Origin: Sciurus carolinensis
Taxonomy: Eukaryota; Chordata; Mammalia; Rodentia; Sciuridae
Reading direction: 5' to 3'
Length of the DNA stretch: 64,000 nucleotides
NCBI RefSeq assembly: GCF_902686445.1
Contig: NW_025920107.1
Span: forward strand, 186,001-250,000
Shown: positions 1-11,407 of the stretch, one piece after another
Numbering within the stretch: the first letter of the stretch is position 1
How the letters are laid out: each line of letters starts with the position of its first letter
Position numbers and translations under genes: made by a program
The notes under the pieces: generated by a model
What the model saw: only the letters and a program-made list of their open reading frames with translations
The model's database searches: none
What the model was told of the DNA's origin: nothing

Positions 1-3000
1 CTGGTGACTGAGTCCATGCCAGCAGTGGGCACCATGACCATCTCCTCCCACCTGTCTCCTGAGCTTGGTATAGGATGATACAGTTTGTGAACAGGGACAG
101 TGGACATGTTGGGAAAGTGGTGGCTACTGGGCCTGTATCCCACATATAAGCACCAGGGGGCCTCTGAGAGCCATAGGATGAAAGTGTGGCAAGGGCTAGA
201 ATAAGTAGTGTGTGATGACATCATAAGGGCATCTTGCACAGGATAGGTGCCAAATAATTTGTCAATGTGATCAGTCATAAATTACCTCTAATGAGTGTTC
301 AATACCTGCATCACCATACATGTATGAGGCACAGAAAAGTGTAGTCAGCTGCTGAGGGTCCACATTAAAGGTGTGCACAAGGTTCTAGCCAGTCACAGAG
401 ATCAAAGACTGATTTTTATCCCAGGGTCACCATTGCTGGGGAGCGCACTGAATGTCTCAGTACAAGATTGCTGAGTCTCAGGGCTTCATCACTGCAGGAA
501 GAAGACATGGATCCCATTAGGGATCAGAGAGGTTTACTTGTGTGCCACCCATCAACTAGTGAAAGCAGGTGACAGGTTCTCAGGGGTTGAGCAGTTCATG
601 AGCTCAAGTCTGACATACCAGTATGTGACTCTAGATGCTCACAGCCTTCCAGGGCATAGCTCATCAGTCAGTGACCTGAGCACCAGCACAAGTGGCCTTC
701 TCAGCATGTTTGTGAGGGGTATTTTGTCTTTTGCCTGTGGTTCTGGGAAGTGCTGGTTGTGGACAGCTCTTCTTCCCTGGTGGGAAGTGGGAGGTAGAGA
801 TGCTGTACGAGAACACCTTCAAGAAAGGATTGGGACAGGTGGGGTCTTTGTTGTGGGACAAGGAATCATTTAGAAGGGTGGGTAGTGTGGGTCTATCCAA
901 GCCTTGGAAGAGTCCTGAAACAGAGAGGGAAGTTGATCACATGAGCAGGTGCCCAGGTAGAGGGTAAGGTCATAGACCAGGAGTTGAGGGGAACTTGGTG
1001 CCCTGGAACACATGGAAACCATCTGGAGGAGCAGAGTGTGACAATCCAGTAAAATTGAAGAAACAGGCAGTGGTTGCATTTGCTCAACCTCCATCAGGAT
1101 CCACCAGAAACATGAGTGACTGTGGGAGAATGTGGACAGAGGGCTGGAGAATCTAGGCTCAGTTCTCACTGTGCTGCTGTCCCTGAGTGGTAGTGTGGAA
1201 GGGGTGCTGGCATCTAGGTGTGTCCCAGGACTCTAGTTGGCAGGAGAGAATGAAGGTCATGGGAAGATGTAGAAGTTTTTCAGACCGGTTGATGTGTGAT
1301 GCCAGGGTACAATGCTGAGTGTAAACACCCAGCAGCATGCTGCTTTCTTCTCCAGGGTGCACAGGGCTGCAGGGCAGTCAGAACTGTGGGTTGGTTATTG
1401 GGGTGTGTGAGCAGTGAGCAGCATCTGGAGGTTGCATCTACCACAGTCAGTTGGTTCTTTTGTAAGCCACATTTCACTTAAATGAAGAGACAGTCACAGC
1501 AGAGTTACAGCCACCAGTCTCGGCACCCTTTGTGCAGTGTCAGCAGTTCCAGCTCTATGCCCCTTGGTCATCTAGTAAGTGATACTGAAAACTCAGAATG
1601 CATAGAAGAGCAGCTGAGCCAGCACCTGGGCTGCTCCTGGATCAGAGGAAGGAAGTCTGTGTCTTTGAAGCTCAGAGCATTTAGAGCAGCAGTGAGGTGT
1701 GAGAAGTGCTCAGGAATGCACAAGGCAGAGAAGCAGTAGGCTTGGAGGTGACTTTGAAATTGATGAGAAGACAACATGGGTGAACTGTCACCAACAGGGA
1801 GTGATCCTGCTTCAACAGGAGCAAGTCACTCAGGGCAGCAGTGGAAGGAGAATGGAAGGTGAGACAGGTTCCAGTGTAAAGCAGCTCACAGGCCTCACCT
1901 TGTGGAGGCAGTAGTAAGCAGGGATTATGTCTCAGTATGCAGGGTGTGGGGACCACTGTGTCCCACAGACCTGGACTTGAGCAGGGCTCCCAATTTTGGG
2001 AAGTGGGACAGTGTGTGCCTCTCCAGGGAAATGCGGACCTAGTCCTCAGAGTTGAGGAGTTCTGGTGGCAGGTGCTGGAAGTGAGAGGACAGACAAGGGT
2101 CCAGGGGCCATGCCTGTCAACAAGGGGAGGCATGGGATATAGAGGACTTCTGCTCAGGAGGCTGAGAATAGGACAAGGGTGGACAAACATTGCAAAGAAA
2201 GTGCATGTGGGGTGGGGGTGAGTCCCTGAAGAGAACTGTGCTGAGCAGTGCAGGATGGGTGCCCTCAGAGGAGGTAGGTAGGTGGAGATCCAACACAGAG
2301 CATAACCCATGGGGCCTCCTCAGTCAGACTTATTGTAATGCTGTGTATCCATTCTTGTGGGAGAAACTGTCCACAGGTTAGGTGTCCCCTAGGAAGAGGA
2401 TGATGGATGGGGGTTCAGGGAGATGAGTGTCATCTTCCTCAGAGAACTGGTTCCTGAGCATGGAGCATGTGGAGGGTCCTGTTCTGTAACTTCCCTCCTC
2501 ATTATCTTCATCCAGGAACCTACCACTCTTCTCCCTCTGCCCTGAAGGATCCCAGAACCAGACTTTCCCCAGAGAGTTGTGTCAAGGGGTACAGAAATTT
2601 GCCTCAGGTATGAGCACCCAAACCAGCAAGGCCCAGCAAGTAAGGACAACAGCCCACAACAGGTGACATACCCAGCATCCATGAAAATTCCTTAATCACC
2701 CAGAAAAGTCCCCAAGCTGTGCAGGGAGCTCCCCTCAGAGCCAATCCAGGTTCTCTGTTCAACAGACTGCTCCACTAAGCAGTTGTCCCTACCTACAGTC
2801 TCTCCCCACCTCCACCCAGTTTGCTCCTTCCACATTGGCTGACCCCATCCTGAGGGAATACCCCACACTCCTTCCTGTACCTCCTTTCATGCTAGATGGC
2901 TTCCCCCTCTGTCCAGGTAATCATACTCCACCACATGGCACACCTACCTTTCCTTTCCTGGGTGTCTTATGCTACCATCAGATGTCCCCCGGACCCCTCA

Positions 3001-4128
3001 AATGGTCTGTTTCTCAGCATTTGGTGTCACATCTTGAACTCTTCCCTCCATGTGTTCATGGGATGTGTTCATTTATCACTTGCCTAATCTGCAGAGGTTC
3101 CCAGAGATGAGTCAGGGCCTTTGAAACCCAAGATAAGGGTCATTCAAAGAAAGGTAATGGCCCTGAACAGGACTATCTGTAGAGCTTTCTCTTCCAGGAT
3201 CTCAGGATGTTCTTGGCCAGGCCTTGATACTCTGGAATTTAGCTGACTGGGTGCAATGTCAGCTCAGGGGAAGGGCCCATATATGACTGGGATAGGGTGA
3301 GCTCAGGAGATAAGACCCATGTGTCCTGTCTACAGGGACCTCTGCTCTGCCTCCCCAGCACATGCTCCCCTCACAGTCCTGTCTCCAGTGCACACAGCAT
3401 ATTGTATTAGAGAACTTAGCAGGGTTTATACCCCTTTGTTGATGGGCACAAGTTGACCCAGCCAGTGTGTACACACCTGTAACCCAGGGCTAGTATTCAC
3501 AGTTGTGGGGCGGGTGGGTTTAACTTCAGATATAAACGTGACCACTGAGCAGGTGTACAACTGGTTTGCCAAATATAGCAGGCAGTACAAAATGTCCTTC
3601 TCAAGTGTGTCAAGCCTGCCTGGGAGTTCTGGCCTGAGAGTTCACACCAGAACTCCCCATTGTCGAAAAGAACCCAAATGCCCTTCATCATGCACACCTC
3701 TGGCTGCATGTGTAAGTCTTGGGTGTGAATCATGGCTCAGAGCCCAGAATCAAGTTGGAAGTTTCCAGGAACCTGGGCACCACAGAATGTGGAGAAAAAG
3801 AAAAACAACTCAAAGACTTATCAGCTCTGTAAGCAGGGAAGGAAATTTATTCTACGTGCCAAAGGGCACACAGAAATAAAGAATGAAAGCAAGCACACCA
3901 AGAAGGCAGTCTGCTGGTCTATTTATCCCTGACATAAGTGCTTGGTTGCAGCTCACTACTCATGATGACAGCACAATCTTTTGTTTGAAGAGATACTGAG
4001 GAAGTGAAGGCTGATGAAGTGCAGATGTAGAAATGCAGACATTGTAGAAAAAGGGCAGTCAGGAAGCCAGGAAGTCTCTGGTTTGACAGAAAAGACTGAT
4101 AGACTTGTCCTTTCTCAACTTTCAAGTC
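1..4128. other. No gene recognised
   Basis: This is single-copy-looking sequence. Its open frames are short, overlap on both strands and resemble nothing I know. It lies downstream of the decayed GAB-like gene and next to the class II provirus. I see no clear SINE, LINE or LTR; old, strongly diverged repeats could be missed by eye. Confidence 0.5.
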
Positions 4129-4134
4129 TAGAGG

Positions 4135-4509
4135 TATCGCGCTCCCTGCCCGCAGAGAGACACGACACCGGATCGGAGCAAGTTCTTTATTTTCTGCTAT
4201 CTGCTACTTCTGGCTGGCCGCGCGCGGCCGCTCTTGCAAGGGCCTTACATTACATGCAACAACCAATCAGCTTATAGATCACGAGGAGAAAGCATGGACA
4301 GTAATGGAGCATAATAGTGTGCATATAGCAAGCATGCAGTGTCCACGAGGACCCATGGCCAATCACATTAACTTCCTCAAATAACGCCACTTGTTGCACA
4401 GAGAATTAGTCTGCTGGAGGTACCTGGTTTTGCTCTCAGCACTTCCTTGGCACATTGCCAGGCGCCATCTTGGCCGCACCATAGGGCTGGGGTTCGCAGT
4501 ACCCCGACA
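4135..4509 (-). repeat. 3' LTR of class II provirus
   Basis: This is the 375-bp long terminal repeat at the downstream end of the minus-strand provirus. In element orientation it begins TGTCGGGGTA and ends GCGCGATA, so the outer dinucleotides are TG and TA rather than TG and CA. A TATA-like box (CTATAAG, 4271-4277) and a polyadenylation signal AATAAA (4186-4191) lie in the expected U3 and R positions. The polypurine tract abuts it at 4510. The TAGAGG target repeat lies just outside at 4129-4134. Confidence 0.95.
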
Positions 4510-4523
4510 GCTCCCCCTTTTTT
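4510..4523 (-). promoter_or_regulatory. Polypurine tract of class II provirus
   Basis: On the minus strand the sequence AAAAAAGGGGGAGC directly precedes the 3' LTR. This is the expected position and composition for the plus-strand primer of reverse transcription. Confidence 0.85.
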
Positions 4524-4673
4524 ATTTATTAAAAGAATGCTGGCTCGGGACCGTGCCTGTCTTAGGCGGAGTGGTCAACCATCGTCCTTACCCGTCATCG
4601 GATAACTGCAGAGCATGCTACAGCTCCTGTTTTAGGTCAGTACGAGGTTACCTCCTTCCTTACCCGTTATTGA

Positions 4674-4826
4674 CTACCGGTCCAGCATGCTCAGCCAGAC
4701 TTGAGGAGAGCTGCCAGCCTCTAAGGCCATCATGGCTTGATGGAAAATGATGCGATCTCTGGCATGAACTTGGCGTATACGCATGATAAAGCGTGTGAGG
4801 AAGATAATTGCAATAATCATTAACAT
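4674..4826 (-). pseudogene. env 3' remnant: membrane anchor and cytoplasmic tail after a stop
   Basis: Downstream of the env stop at 4827-4829 the same reading frame stays open for 50 codons, to a TAG at 4674-4676. It begins with a run rich in Met, Ile, Leu and Phe, followed by arginines and a polar tail. This is the layout of a retroviral membrane-spanning segment and cytoplasmic tail. The segment is therefore separated from the ectodomain by a nonsense codon and is not translated as part of Env unless the stop is read through. Confidence 0.75.
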
Positions 4827-6413
4827 TCACAATGCTCCCATTCCTGCCCATTGCTTTACAAAACTGAAAGAAGAGGATAACCAACTTTGCATTTCAGATA
4901 TAGGGGCTATATTAACTCTAGTAGAATTAAGGCTAACAATTTGTGATCTAAGAATGGCAGTAAGATTATCAAATTTATAAGACCAATTGGCACGTAGCTG
5001 AGTAGATATGATTTTAGACAAATTTGCTGCATAACTAAGATTATGATAAGCTACAGGTGTAACGCACAGTCCCGGCAGATGATAAATACACCCCACGTTT
5101 AACAGTTCCTGTAAAAGGTCCATCTGTTCTTGAAGTAAGTCCACACGCTGGTTCACCAAAAGTAGTCCTGCTTTTAGGTGTTGATCCATTGTTTGTTGAG
5201 TAGACAGAGCAGTAGCTGTCTGCTGGACCACATCATTAAGCTTAGTTGCTGACTGTACCGATGTCGTCAAGGCTACAGCTGCTGCAGCGGCTGCTGTTGC
5301 TGATGCAACTACGGTGGTAATGACTGCTACGGTGATTCCAAAATCCCTCTTATTTCTGGAAAGCAATACTGGCAATTCATCATCTGTAACAGAAACTGGC
5401 ATAGGCAGAAAAGTAGGGATTCGCATGATGACCGCTCGGGAGAAATTGGCAGCATTCCAACATTGAGAAAGGTAGCATCTAGATTGAGAGCAATTAAGGT
5501 TTGTGCTATTAGTGTTAGTTAGTAAAAACATAAAAGGAGGGAACACACAGACTGGGGTGGACAAGAATGAAAGATTTTGAGTACAATTAGTAGTAGTCTT
5601 GGCTCTACTCCTGTTAACTCCAGTCCACTTCATAGAATTCCATTCGCATTGTCTGAAAGATCCTCCTTTAAGAGCAAAAAAAGGTTGTAAGTTAGTATAT
5701 CCTGAAGTTGAGGTAAATAGCAACCAGTTATCAAAAGGATTAGTGTGCCTTCCGCCAAATTTGCCGTCATAATCATCAAAGTCATCAGTGGTACGCTGAG
5801 AAGTAAAATTTGGTGTGAAGAAAAATCCATGTTGAACTGGGGCTGTTTGCTCAGCATTTTGACAACCTGTCCAGGTAGGAAGTGTGGAAAATTTTGGATT
5901 ACATGGAGGAAAAAGTCTGGGAGTTTTAAATCCATTAGTGGGAAGTGGTAATTTGTGAGGTATAAGTCCTGTAATCAAGGTGGCTGCCCCTTCCCTATAT
6001 TCCTTTGATATGGTTATGTGTGTACCATTAACAAATTGAAGACCAAGCGTACTATAGCCTTGGGGTAGAGCATCAGGAGAATCCCTGGATGTAAAGAAAC
6101 CCTGCACCTGCTTTTGGAGAACAATACAAGGGTTAAAGTCATTACTACTAATAGCATTATCCTCAGGTATATCAAAGCACAAGGTTCCAGGGAGGGAGAA
6201 AGTGGAAAAATTATATAGGTGAGTATCTGGATCAAAAGACGTAGTGGGTAATCCTGTAGCCGCCTTGGTGGTGAACAACGGAGGAAGTAAAGAGGAAGTA
6301 TTAGTTAACGGTAAAGGATATGGCCAGGCTTTAACTATCGCCCATAATTCTCGTGTCTTCACCAGTGTCAACATCATCATTAGCAGGGCGCTTATCAGCA
6401 CGATGTTCTTCAT
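4827..6413 (-). CDS. env: Envelope glycoprotein, truncated before the membrane anchor (class II ERV)
   Basis: A 528-codon open frame encodes surface plus most of transmembrane Env. The N terminus has a hydrophobic signal peptide (about residues 3-19). About 15 N-glycosylation sequons follow. A furin-type site RNKR lies at about 353-356. It is followed by an Ala/Val/Thr-rich fusion-peptide-like stretch, a heptad-like Gln/Leu region and a cysteine pair (C442 and C450) in the TM ectodomain. I see no gammaretroviral CKS17-like immunosuppressive motif, which fits a betaretroviral type. The frame stops right after a Trp-rich membrane-proximal region, so the product would lack an anchor and could be secreted. 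The ATG is 85 bases past the end of pol, so expression would need a spliced message. The N-terminal start is the first ATG with a signal peptide. Confidence 0.88.
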   Translation of the reverse strand: MKNIVLISALLMMMLTLVKTRELWAIVKAWPYPLPLTNTSSLLPPLFTTKAATGLPTTSFDPDTHLYNFSTFSLPGTLCFDIPEDNAISSNDFNPCIVLQKQVQGFFTSRDSPDALPQGYSTLGLQFVNGTHITISKEYREGAATLITGLIPHKLPLPTNGFKTPRLFPPCNPKFSTLPTWTGCQNAEQTAPVQHGFFFTPNFTSQRTTDDFDDYDGKFGGRHTNPFDNWLLFTSTSGYTNLQPFFALKGGSFRQCEWNSMKWTGVNRSRAKTTTNCTQNLSFLSTPVCVFPPFMFLLTNTNSTNLNCSQSRCYLSQCWNAANFSRAVIMRIPTFLPMPVSVTDDELPVLLSRNKRDFGITVAVITTVVASATAAAAAAVALTTSVQSATKLNDVVQQTATALSTQQTMDQHLKAGLLLVNQRVDLLQEQMDLLQELLNVGCIYHLPGLCVTPVAYHNLSYAANLSKIISTQLRANWSYKFDNLTAILRSQIVSLNSTRVNIAPISEMQSWLSSSFSFVKQWAGMGAL

Positions 6414-6498
6414 CGTTACTTTGATACACCAGTCTGGTCAACCTTTCAGGTATCCAAATTGGTGTTTGCTGATCCTGTGGGAAGACACAAACAGACCC

Positions 6499-8957
6499 TC
6501 AGACCCACCGAAGAACTGGATCTGAACCTTTCCATGTACCTGTGAGAATATCTTTCCATTTTACCCACATTTGAGTACTTGTGGGATTAGCATGTCTCTC
6601 TGCAGCCGTGCTTCCATTTTTGTCCACATTTAAAAAATTTAAAATAAAGAGTACTAAATTTAGTTTGTCTTTAGGTGCTCTAAAGTCAGCACCTATTCCC
6701 CCTTTTTGTCTTATTAAACAATTTTTTAGTGTTAAATGAGTGCGTTCCACTATTCCTTGTCCTTGAGGATTATAAGGAATTCCTGTGATGAGCTGTATAC
6801 CAAAATTTTTGGTGAATAGAAGAAAACTTTTGGATGTGTAAGCTGGCCCATTATCAGTTTTGATGATTTTTGGAACGCCCCAGGTTGCAAATGTTTGTAA
6901 ACAATGTTGTATAATATCTTTAACCTTTTCACCAGTGTGAACTGAGGCCATGATTACCCCTGAAGCGGTGTCTACTGAAACATGAATATACTTGAGATTT
7001 CCAAATTCTGAAAAATGAGTAACATCCATTTGCCAAATATGATTAGGTAACAGTCCTCTAGGATTTACTCCAACAGACTGTACTGGCAATAGGGTGGCAC
7101 AATGTTGACATGTTTTAACAATTTGTCTAGCAACATCTTTAGAAATATTGAACTTTCTTCTAAGAGTAGTAGAATTAACATGAAATTGTGAATGAAACAT
7201 CTTAGCTTGTTCAAATAGTGTAAAAGCAAAGATAGTTTTTGTGGCTTTATCAGCCTTAGCATTTGCTTTGGCAAGTGGTCCTGGTAGGCCAGAATGAGCT
7301 CTAATATGTCCTACATAAAAGGGGTATTTGCGGTCTAAAATTAGGGCACGCAAGGTTCGAAAGTAAGGAGCAACTGTGGATCCATCGGGAATATAAGGCA
7401 CAGTTTCTAAACAAGGTATTGATTGTACTATATAATAACTGTCAGATAACAGATTAAAAGGTTGATCCATCATGATATTAAAAGCTAAGACTACTGCAGC
7501 AAGCTCCACTACTTGGGCAGACGAGGAAGGGAGAATGATGGTTTCAGTTTTATCTCCAACTATTACTGCTCCCACTCCATTTTTAGATCCATCAGTAAGT
7601 ATTGTTTGGCAATGACGCAAAGGCTGCGTCTTTGTAATTTTTGGAAATATAATTGGAGTATTTTTACAAAACTGTATCCATGGATGTTTAGGATAATGGT
7701 TATCAAATGTTGCTGTAGTTGAGCAATATAAAACAGCCCAATCATCATCATGCTGAATCAACCACTGCATTTGTAGTTTAGTATAGGGAATAATAATGAC
7801 CTTAGGGTGACTTCCAAATATGGTAATACAGGCCTCTAACCCTTTATATATCAACTGAGCTATTGCCTTAGGAAATGTTTGTAACTGTTTTGTGGGCGAT
7901 GCTGGGAGATTGATACTCTGTAAAGGTCCTCCTTGCCATAGAATTCCATATGGGCTATGTTGTTCTGGGATAATAATCAACATTAGAGGTTGGGATGGAT
8001 CACATCTTTCTGTATGATCTGATTGCAATCTCTGTTCTACCAACGTGAGAACATTTTGTGCTTCCGAAGTAAGGACTCTCGGGGAATGGAGGTTAGGGTC
8101 TCCTTTAAGTATATTAAATAGAGGTTTCAGCTCTCCTGTGGTAATCTTTAAATATGGCCTAATCCAATTTATATCTCCAAGGAGTTTTTGAAAATCATTT
8201 AGATTTTTAAGCTTATCTGTTCTAATGGTTAATTTTAAAGGCTTTACCATAGTAGCTGTAAGCTTAGTACCTAGATATTCTTGAGTTTCTCCCATTTGTA
8301 GCTTTTCTGGAGAGATGTTTAAGCCATATTGTTGTAGAGTGGAAATTAAAAATTGTAAAGCCTTTTCCAAGAATTGTCTGTTTTTGTGGCAGATAAGGAT
8401 ATCATCCATATAATGATAAATCAATAAATCTGGAAAATTGTCTCTTGTAGGTTTTAAGGCTTTATCTACATATATTTGGCATAACGTGGGACTATTAGTC
8501 ATGCCTTGAGGCAGTACGGTCCACTCAAATCTTTGGTCAGGCTGTGCATGATTGAGAGAAGGTAAGGTAAAAGCAAACCGCCAACAATCCCTTCTATGTA
8601 ATGGGATTGAGAAAAAACAATCCTTTAAATCTAAAATGACAGTGGGCCAATTTTTAGGTAAAGCTGTAACTAAAGGCAATCCCCGTTGTATAGGACCCAT
8701 AGGGAACATCTGTGCATTAATGGCCCTTAAATCATGTAATAGTCTCCACTTTCCAGACTTTTTCTTAATGACAAAGATAGGAGTATTCCAGGGAGAAGTA
8801 GAAGGTTGTAAATGTCCTGCCTGTACTTGTTCTTGTACTAATTTATGAGCCGCTTCTAACTTTACTGTAGTAAGGGGCCACTGTTGAATCCATTGTGGCT
8901 CATCATTTTTCCAAACTATTGGAATTGGTGTAATAACAGTGGCCCCTACATAAAACC
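6499..8957 (-). CDS. pol: Pol: reverse transcriptase, RNase H, integrase (class II ERV)
   Basis: The frame is open from the pro/pol frameshift site to 6499, about 820 codons. Its first ATG is at 8709, but upstream codons already encode reverse transcriptase fingers, so entry by -1 frameshift is expected. Counting from that ATG, RT has LDLKD (catalytic D27) and YMDD (100-103). RNase H has TDGS (D373), E402, D422 and D487. Integrase has an HHCC zinc site (H506, H510, C534, C537) and a D562, D619, E655 triad with the usual 35-residue D-to-E spacing. I see no stop, frameshift or lost catalytic residue. It lies between pro, which it overlaps slightly, and env. Confidence 0.94.
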
Positions 8958-9890
8958 CAGCCCTCTGAAATCATTTTTTGGAGGAGGTAAGGGCAAGGGT
9001 TGTAGTGATCCCTGTTGTTCTCGACCTAACCCTTGACTTTCTGTATATTGCATCTTTTTCATCATATGTGTCACAGGTTTAGAATTAATATTTGTTGTTA
9101 ATTTAGCATTCATTTGAGTTAAGACATCTCTCCCCCATAAGGAAATAGGTATTTTACAGATATATGGTTGAAAAATCCCTGAATGGCCCTCATTATCCCT
9201 CCAGGACAGCAAAGCAGCACTCTGGTTAGGTGATTGAGCCACACCTAAACCTTGTAAATTTTGATTAGCTGTAACTACAGGCCAACCTTTGGGCCAAACT
9301 GCCTCACTTATTATACTTTTATCAGCTCCTGTGTCCAGTAATCCTATAAAAGGTTTATGTCCCACTATTAACTGCATTATGGGTCTATCTTGGAGGTCCA
9401 TAGTAAAATTAGCCCAGGGTCCTCCTGTAGACCCAAATCCGTTAGTTCCCCTTATTGTCTCCTTACTAGGCCACAAGGAATGCTGACTAGGTAAAATTAA
9501 CATTTGTGCTATCCTATCTCCTGGAGAAATGACTGTGATTCCTTTGGGTGAAGAAACCATAGCCTTAACTTGTCCTTGAAAATCAGGATCAATTACTCCT
9601 GGGTGGACTATAAGACCTCTTAAGGTAGAAGAACTTCTGCCTAGAAGCAATCCTACTGAATTTGCCGGAATATTTCCCTCCCAATCTGTGTCTACCATTT
9701 GTACACCCATATCAGGGGTTAATACGAGTCTGGAGGTGGCACAGATGTCCAATCCTGCACTTCCTGAGGTGGCTCTTCTTTCCTGAGCTTCATTCCCTTT
9801 TCGGTTGGAGGATGCCACTGTCGTGGCACTTGTTGAATTACCCCGTATATTTGTTGTGGGCCCTGGGGCGGGCCCCTCACCCCGTTTTTT
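8946..9890 (-). CDS. pro: Pro: dUTPase fused to aspartic protease (class II ERV)
   Basis: This frame is in -1 relation to gag and is entered at the slippery site 9884-9890, so it needs no start codon of its own. Residue numbers here count from the GTG codon at 9816-9818. dUTPase motifs come first: SAGLDI at about 20-25, GRSS at about 60-63, GVIDPDFQG at about 74-82, GDRIAQM at about 100-106 and a Gly-rich GTNGFGSTG at about 124-132. The retroviral protease follows, with LLDTGADKS (active-site Asp about 162) and the conserved GRD near 229-231. The C-terminal tail has a Gly-rich QGLG segment suggesting a G-patch. The frame is intact and ends at TAG 8946-8948, overlapping the start of pol. Confidence 0.92.
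   Translation of the reverse strand, partial: KKRGEGPAPGPTTNIRGNSTSATTVASSNRKGNEAQERRATSGSAGLDICATSRLVLTPDMGVQMVDTDWEGNIPANSVGLLLGRSSSTLRGLIVHPGVIDPDFQGQVKAMVSSPKGITVISPGDRIAQMLILPSQHSLWPSKETIRGTNGFGSTGGPWANFTMDLQDRPIMQLIVGHKPFIGLLDTGADKSIISEAVWPKGWPVVTANQNLQGLGVAQSPNQSAALLSWRDNEGHSGIFQPYICKIPISLWGRDVLTQMNAKLTTNINSKPVTHMMKKMQYTESQGLGREQQGSLQPLPLPPPKNDFRGLGFM
8952..8958 (-). other. pro-pol ribosomal frameshift heptamer (GGGTTTT)
   Basis: In the pro frame the bases read G GGT TTT, matching the X_XXY_YYZ rule for -1 slippage. It is one codon before the pro stop, and the pol frame is open immediately after it while a TGA closes the pol frame upstream. The slip must therefore occur in this short interval. 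Confidence 0.7.
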
Positions 9891-9985
9891 TGTAGCTTGG
9901 GGTTAGTTGGTAAAGGATTCCCTTCTTTGTTCCTAACGGAATGACATTCACTAAGCCAATGATTTCCTTTTTTACACCGAGGACA
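9719..9985 (-). pseudogene. gag 3' remnant after the stop, with second zinc knuckle
   Basis: Directly after the gag stop the same frame runs for 88 codons to a TAA at 9719-9721. Its first residues give a second CCHC knuckle (C-PR-C, His, then Cys) and it contains the gag-pro slippery heptamer. The last ~170 bases overlap the pro frame, as in other betaretroviral gag genes. Confidence 0.8.
9884..9890 (-). other. gag-pro ribosomal frameshift heptamer (AAAAAAC)
   Basis: In the gag frame the bases read A AAA AAC, a well-known efficient -1 slippery heptamer used by betaretroviruses. The pro frame is open from here through the dUTPase. In this copy a gag stop at 9986-9988 lies upstream, so ribosomes starting at the gag ATG should terminate before reaching the site. 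Confidence 0.8.
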
Positions 9986-11407
9986 TTACCCGGGCCCCTT
10001 TCCTTGGCCATTGTTCCTGGAAGGGCAACATGCTCTCAAGTGTCCCATTTGTCCACATATGAAGCAGGAACCAGGAGGTCCCCCTTTTTTACCCCCTCCT
10101 CTTTGTGCTAATGCTGTGGCAAGAACAGAGGTTTGTCTATCGAGTGCCGCAATAAATGCAGCACTATTTCCAGAGGCCTCATTAATGTCTTTGCAGACTC
10201 TTAAATAAGTAGACAAGTCTTTATTTCTCCATGGCCTGATGGCATCTTTGCACCATTTATTGGCTTGTTCATAGGCTAACTGTTTTATTAATGGCATTGC
10301 TTGATCAGCATCTCCAAAAATTCTAGAAGCTGTTTGAATTAATCTATCAACGAAGTCTGCATAGGGCTCATTACTTCCCTGGGTAACTTTTGACAACTGT
10401 CCTTGTAAATCTCCTGACCCTTGTAGGGTTTTCCATGCTTTAATAGCAGCCACAGCAATTTGAGCAAACACTGCAGGATGATAATTAATCTGTGCCTGGA
10501 CTCCCTCATAAGGCCCTGTTCCCATCAACATGTCTCTGTCTACCTGCGGATTCCCTGAAGTTGCATTGCGCCTTGCAGTGTCCATTGAAATTTCCTGCCA
10601 AGCTGTTTTCCACATAAGATACTGTCCCCCTGACAAGGTTGCTCTAGCTAGATTAGTCCAATCCAAAGGTAGCATATTTAAGGACATCATGGTCTCTACC
10701 AGTGAGACTGTAAAAGCCGATTGAGGCCCATAAGTGCTCACTGCTTCTTTCAGCTGTTTAACAATTTTAAAATCTAACAGCTGATGAAACCTTTGATTTT
10801 GGGCATCCTCAAATACTGGATATGTAGCATTTTGTAAGGAGGCCCACCCTCGGTGTCTGCTGTGGTGTTCCTTTTTCTTAAACTCCATAGGTGGTGCACT
10901 AGGGGCAACAGGTGTACTAAGCAGTCTAGGCGCTAGGGGGCGCTCAGGTTGCACGCTTAACTTTCCCATAGCTTCTTCAAGTTCTTCCCCAGTGAGTTCC
11001 TCTTCGGAACTCTCTCTTTCCGTATAATTTTCTCTTTCTGAATTCTGAGAACATGATCGTTCCTCTTTAATTTCTTCTAAGATCTGACTTCCTTCTTCTA
11101 AAGGCCCCTTTAAATCCCTAAAAGGGATTTTTGATTTACTTTGCTGCATCAAACAAGATTTAATAAGCGACCATATGGCCAGTGTTCCCATTGGCAATGG
11201 CTCTCGTCTCTCCGCATCGCGCAAATCCTCTCCTAGCTGCTCCCACTGAGGAAGATTTAGTAGCCCTTCGTCTAAAAACCACGGAGAGACTTTCTCTACA
11301 GTATCAAGAAACTTCAGAGCCGTCTTTGCCTTCAATGGTGTTCCGTGATTTTTTAATAGTTCTCTAAGAGGCTGCTGCATTCTCATCTTAGACAGTTCTG
11401 TTCCCAT
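9986..11407 (-). CDS. gag: Gag polyprotein, cut by a stop between its zinc knuckles (class II ERV)
   Basis: A 473-codon frame begins MGTELSK, with Gly-2 available for myristoylation. The N-terminal ~100 residues look like betaretroviral matrix. An acidic linker with a PSAPP late-domain motif (169-173) follows. Capsid covers roughly 195-430 and carries the major homology region starting QGSNEPYADFVDRL at about 343. Nucleocapsid has one CX2CX4HX4C knuckle (about 448-461). A TAA at 9986-9988 ends the frame. The same frame continues to 9719 and at once encodes a second knuckle (C-X2-C, His, Cys), so the stop is a nonsense mutation rather than the natural end. It also blocks the normal route into pro and pol. 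Confidence 0.92.
   Translation of the reverse strand: MGTELSKMRMQQPLRELLKNHGTPLKAKTALKFLDTVEKVSPWFLDEGLLNLPQWEQLGEDLRDAERREPLPMGTLAIWSLIKSCLMQQSKSKIPFRDLKGPLEEGSQILEEIKEERSCSQNSERENYTERESSEEELTGEELEEAMGKLSVQPERPLAPRLLSTPVAPSAPPMEFKKKEHHSRHRGWASLQNATYPVFEDAQNQRFHQLLDFKIVKQLKEAVSTYGPQSAFTVSLVETMMSLNMLPLDWTNLARATLSGGQYLMWKTAWQEISMDTARRNATSGNPQVDRDMLMGTGPYEGVQAQINYHPAVFAQIAVAAIKAWKTLQGSGDLQGQLSKVTQGSNEPYADFVDRLIQTASRIFGDADQAMPLIKQLAYEQANKWCKDAIRPWRNKDLSTYLRVCKDINEASGNSAAFIAALDRQTSVLATALAQRGGGKKGGPPGSCFICGQMGHLRACCPSRNNGQGKGPG

Noticed and set aside
4383..4500. Repeated open frame starting LHRELVCWRYLVLL in both LTRs
   Set aside because: It lies on the strand opposite to the provirus and is only a shared LTR sequence. 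No evidence for an LTR-encoded protein.
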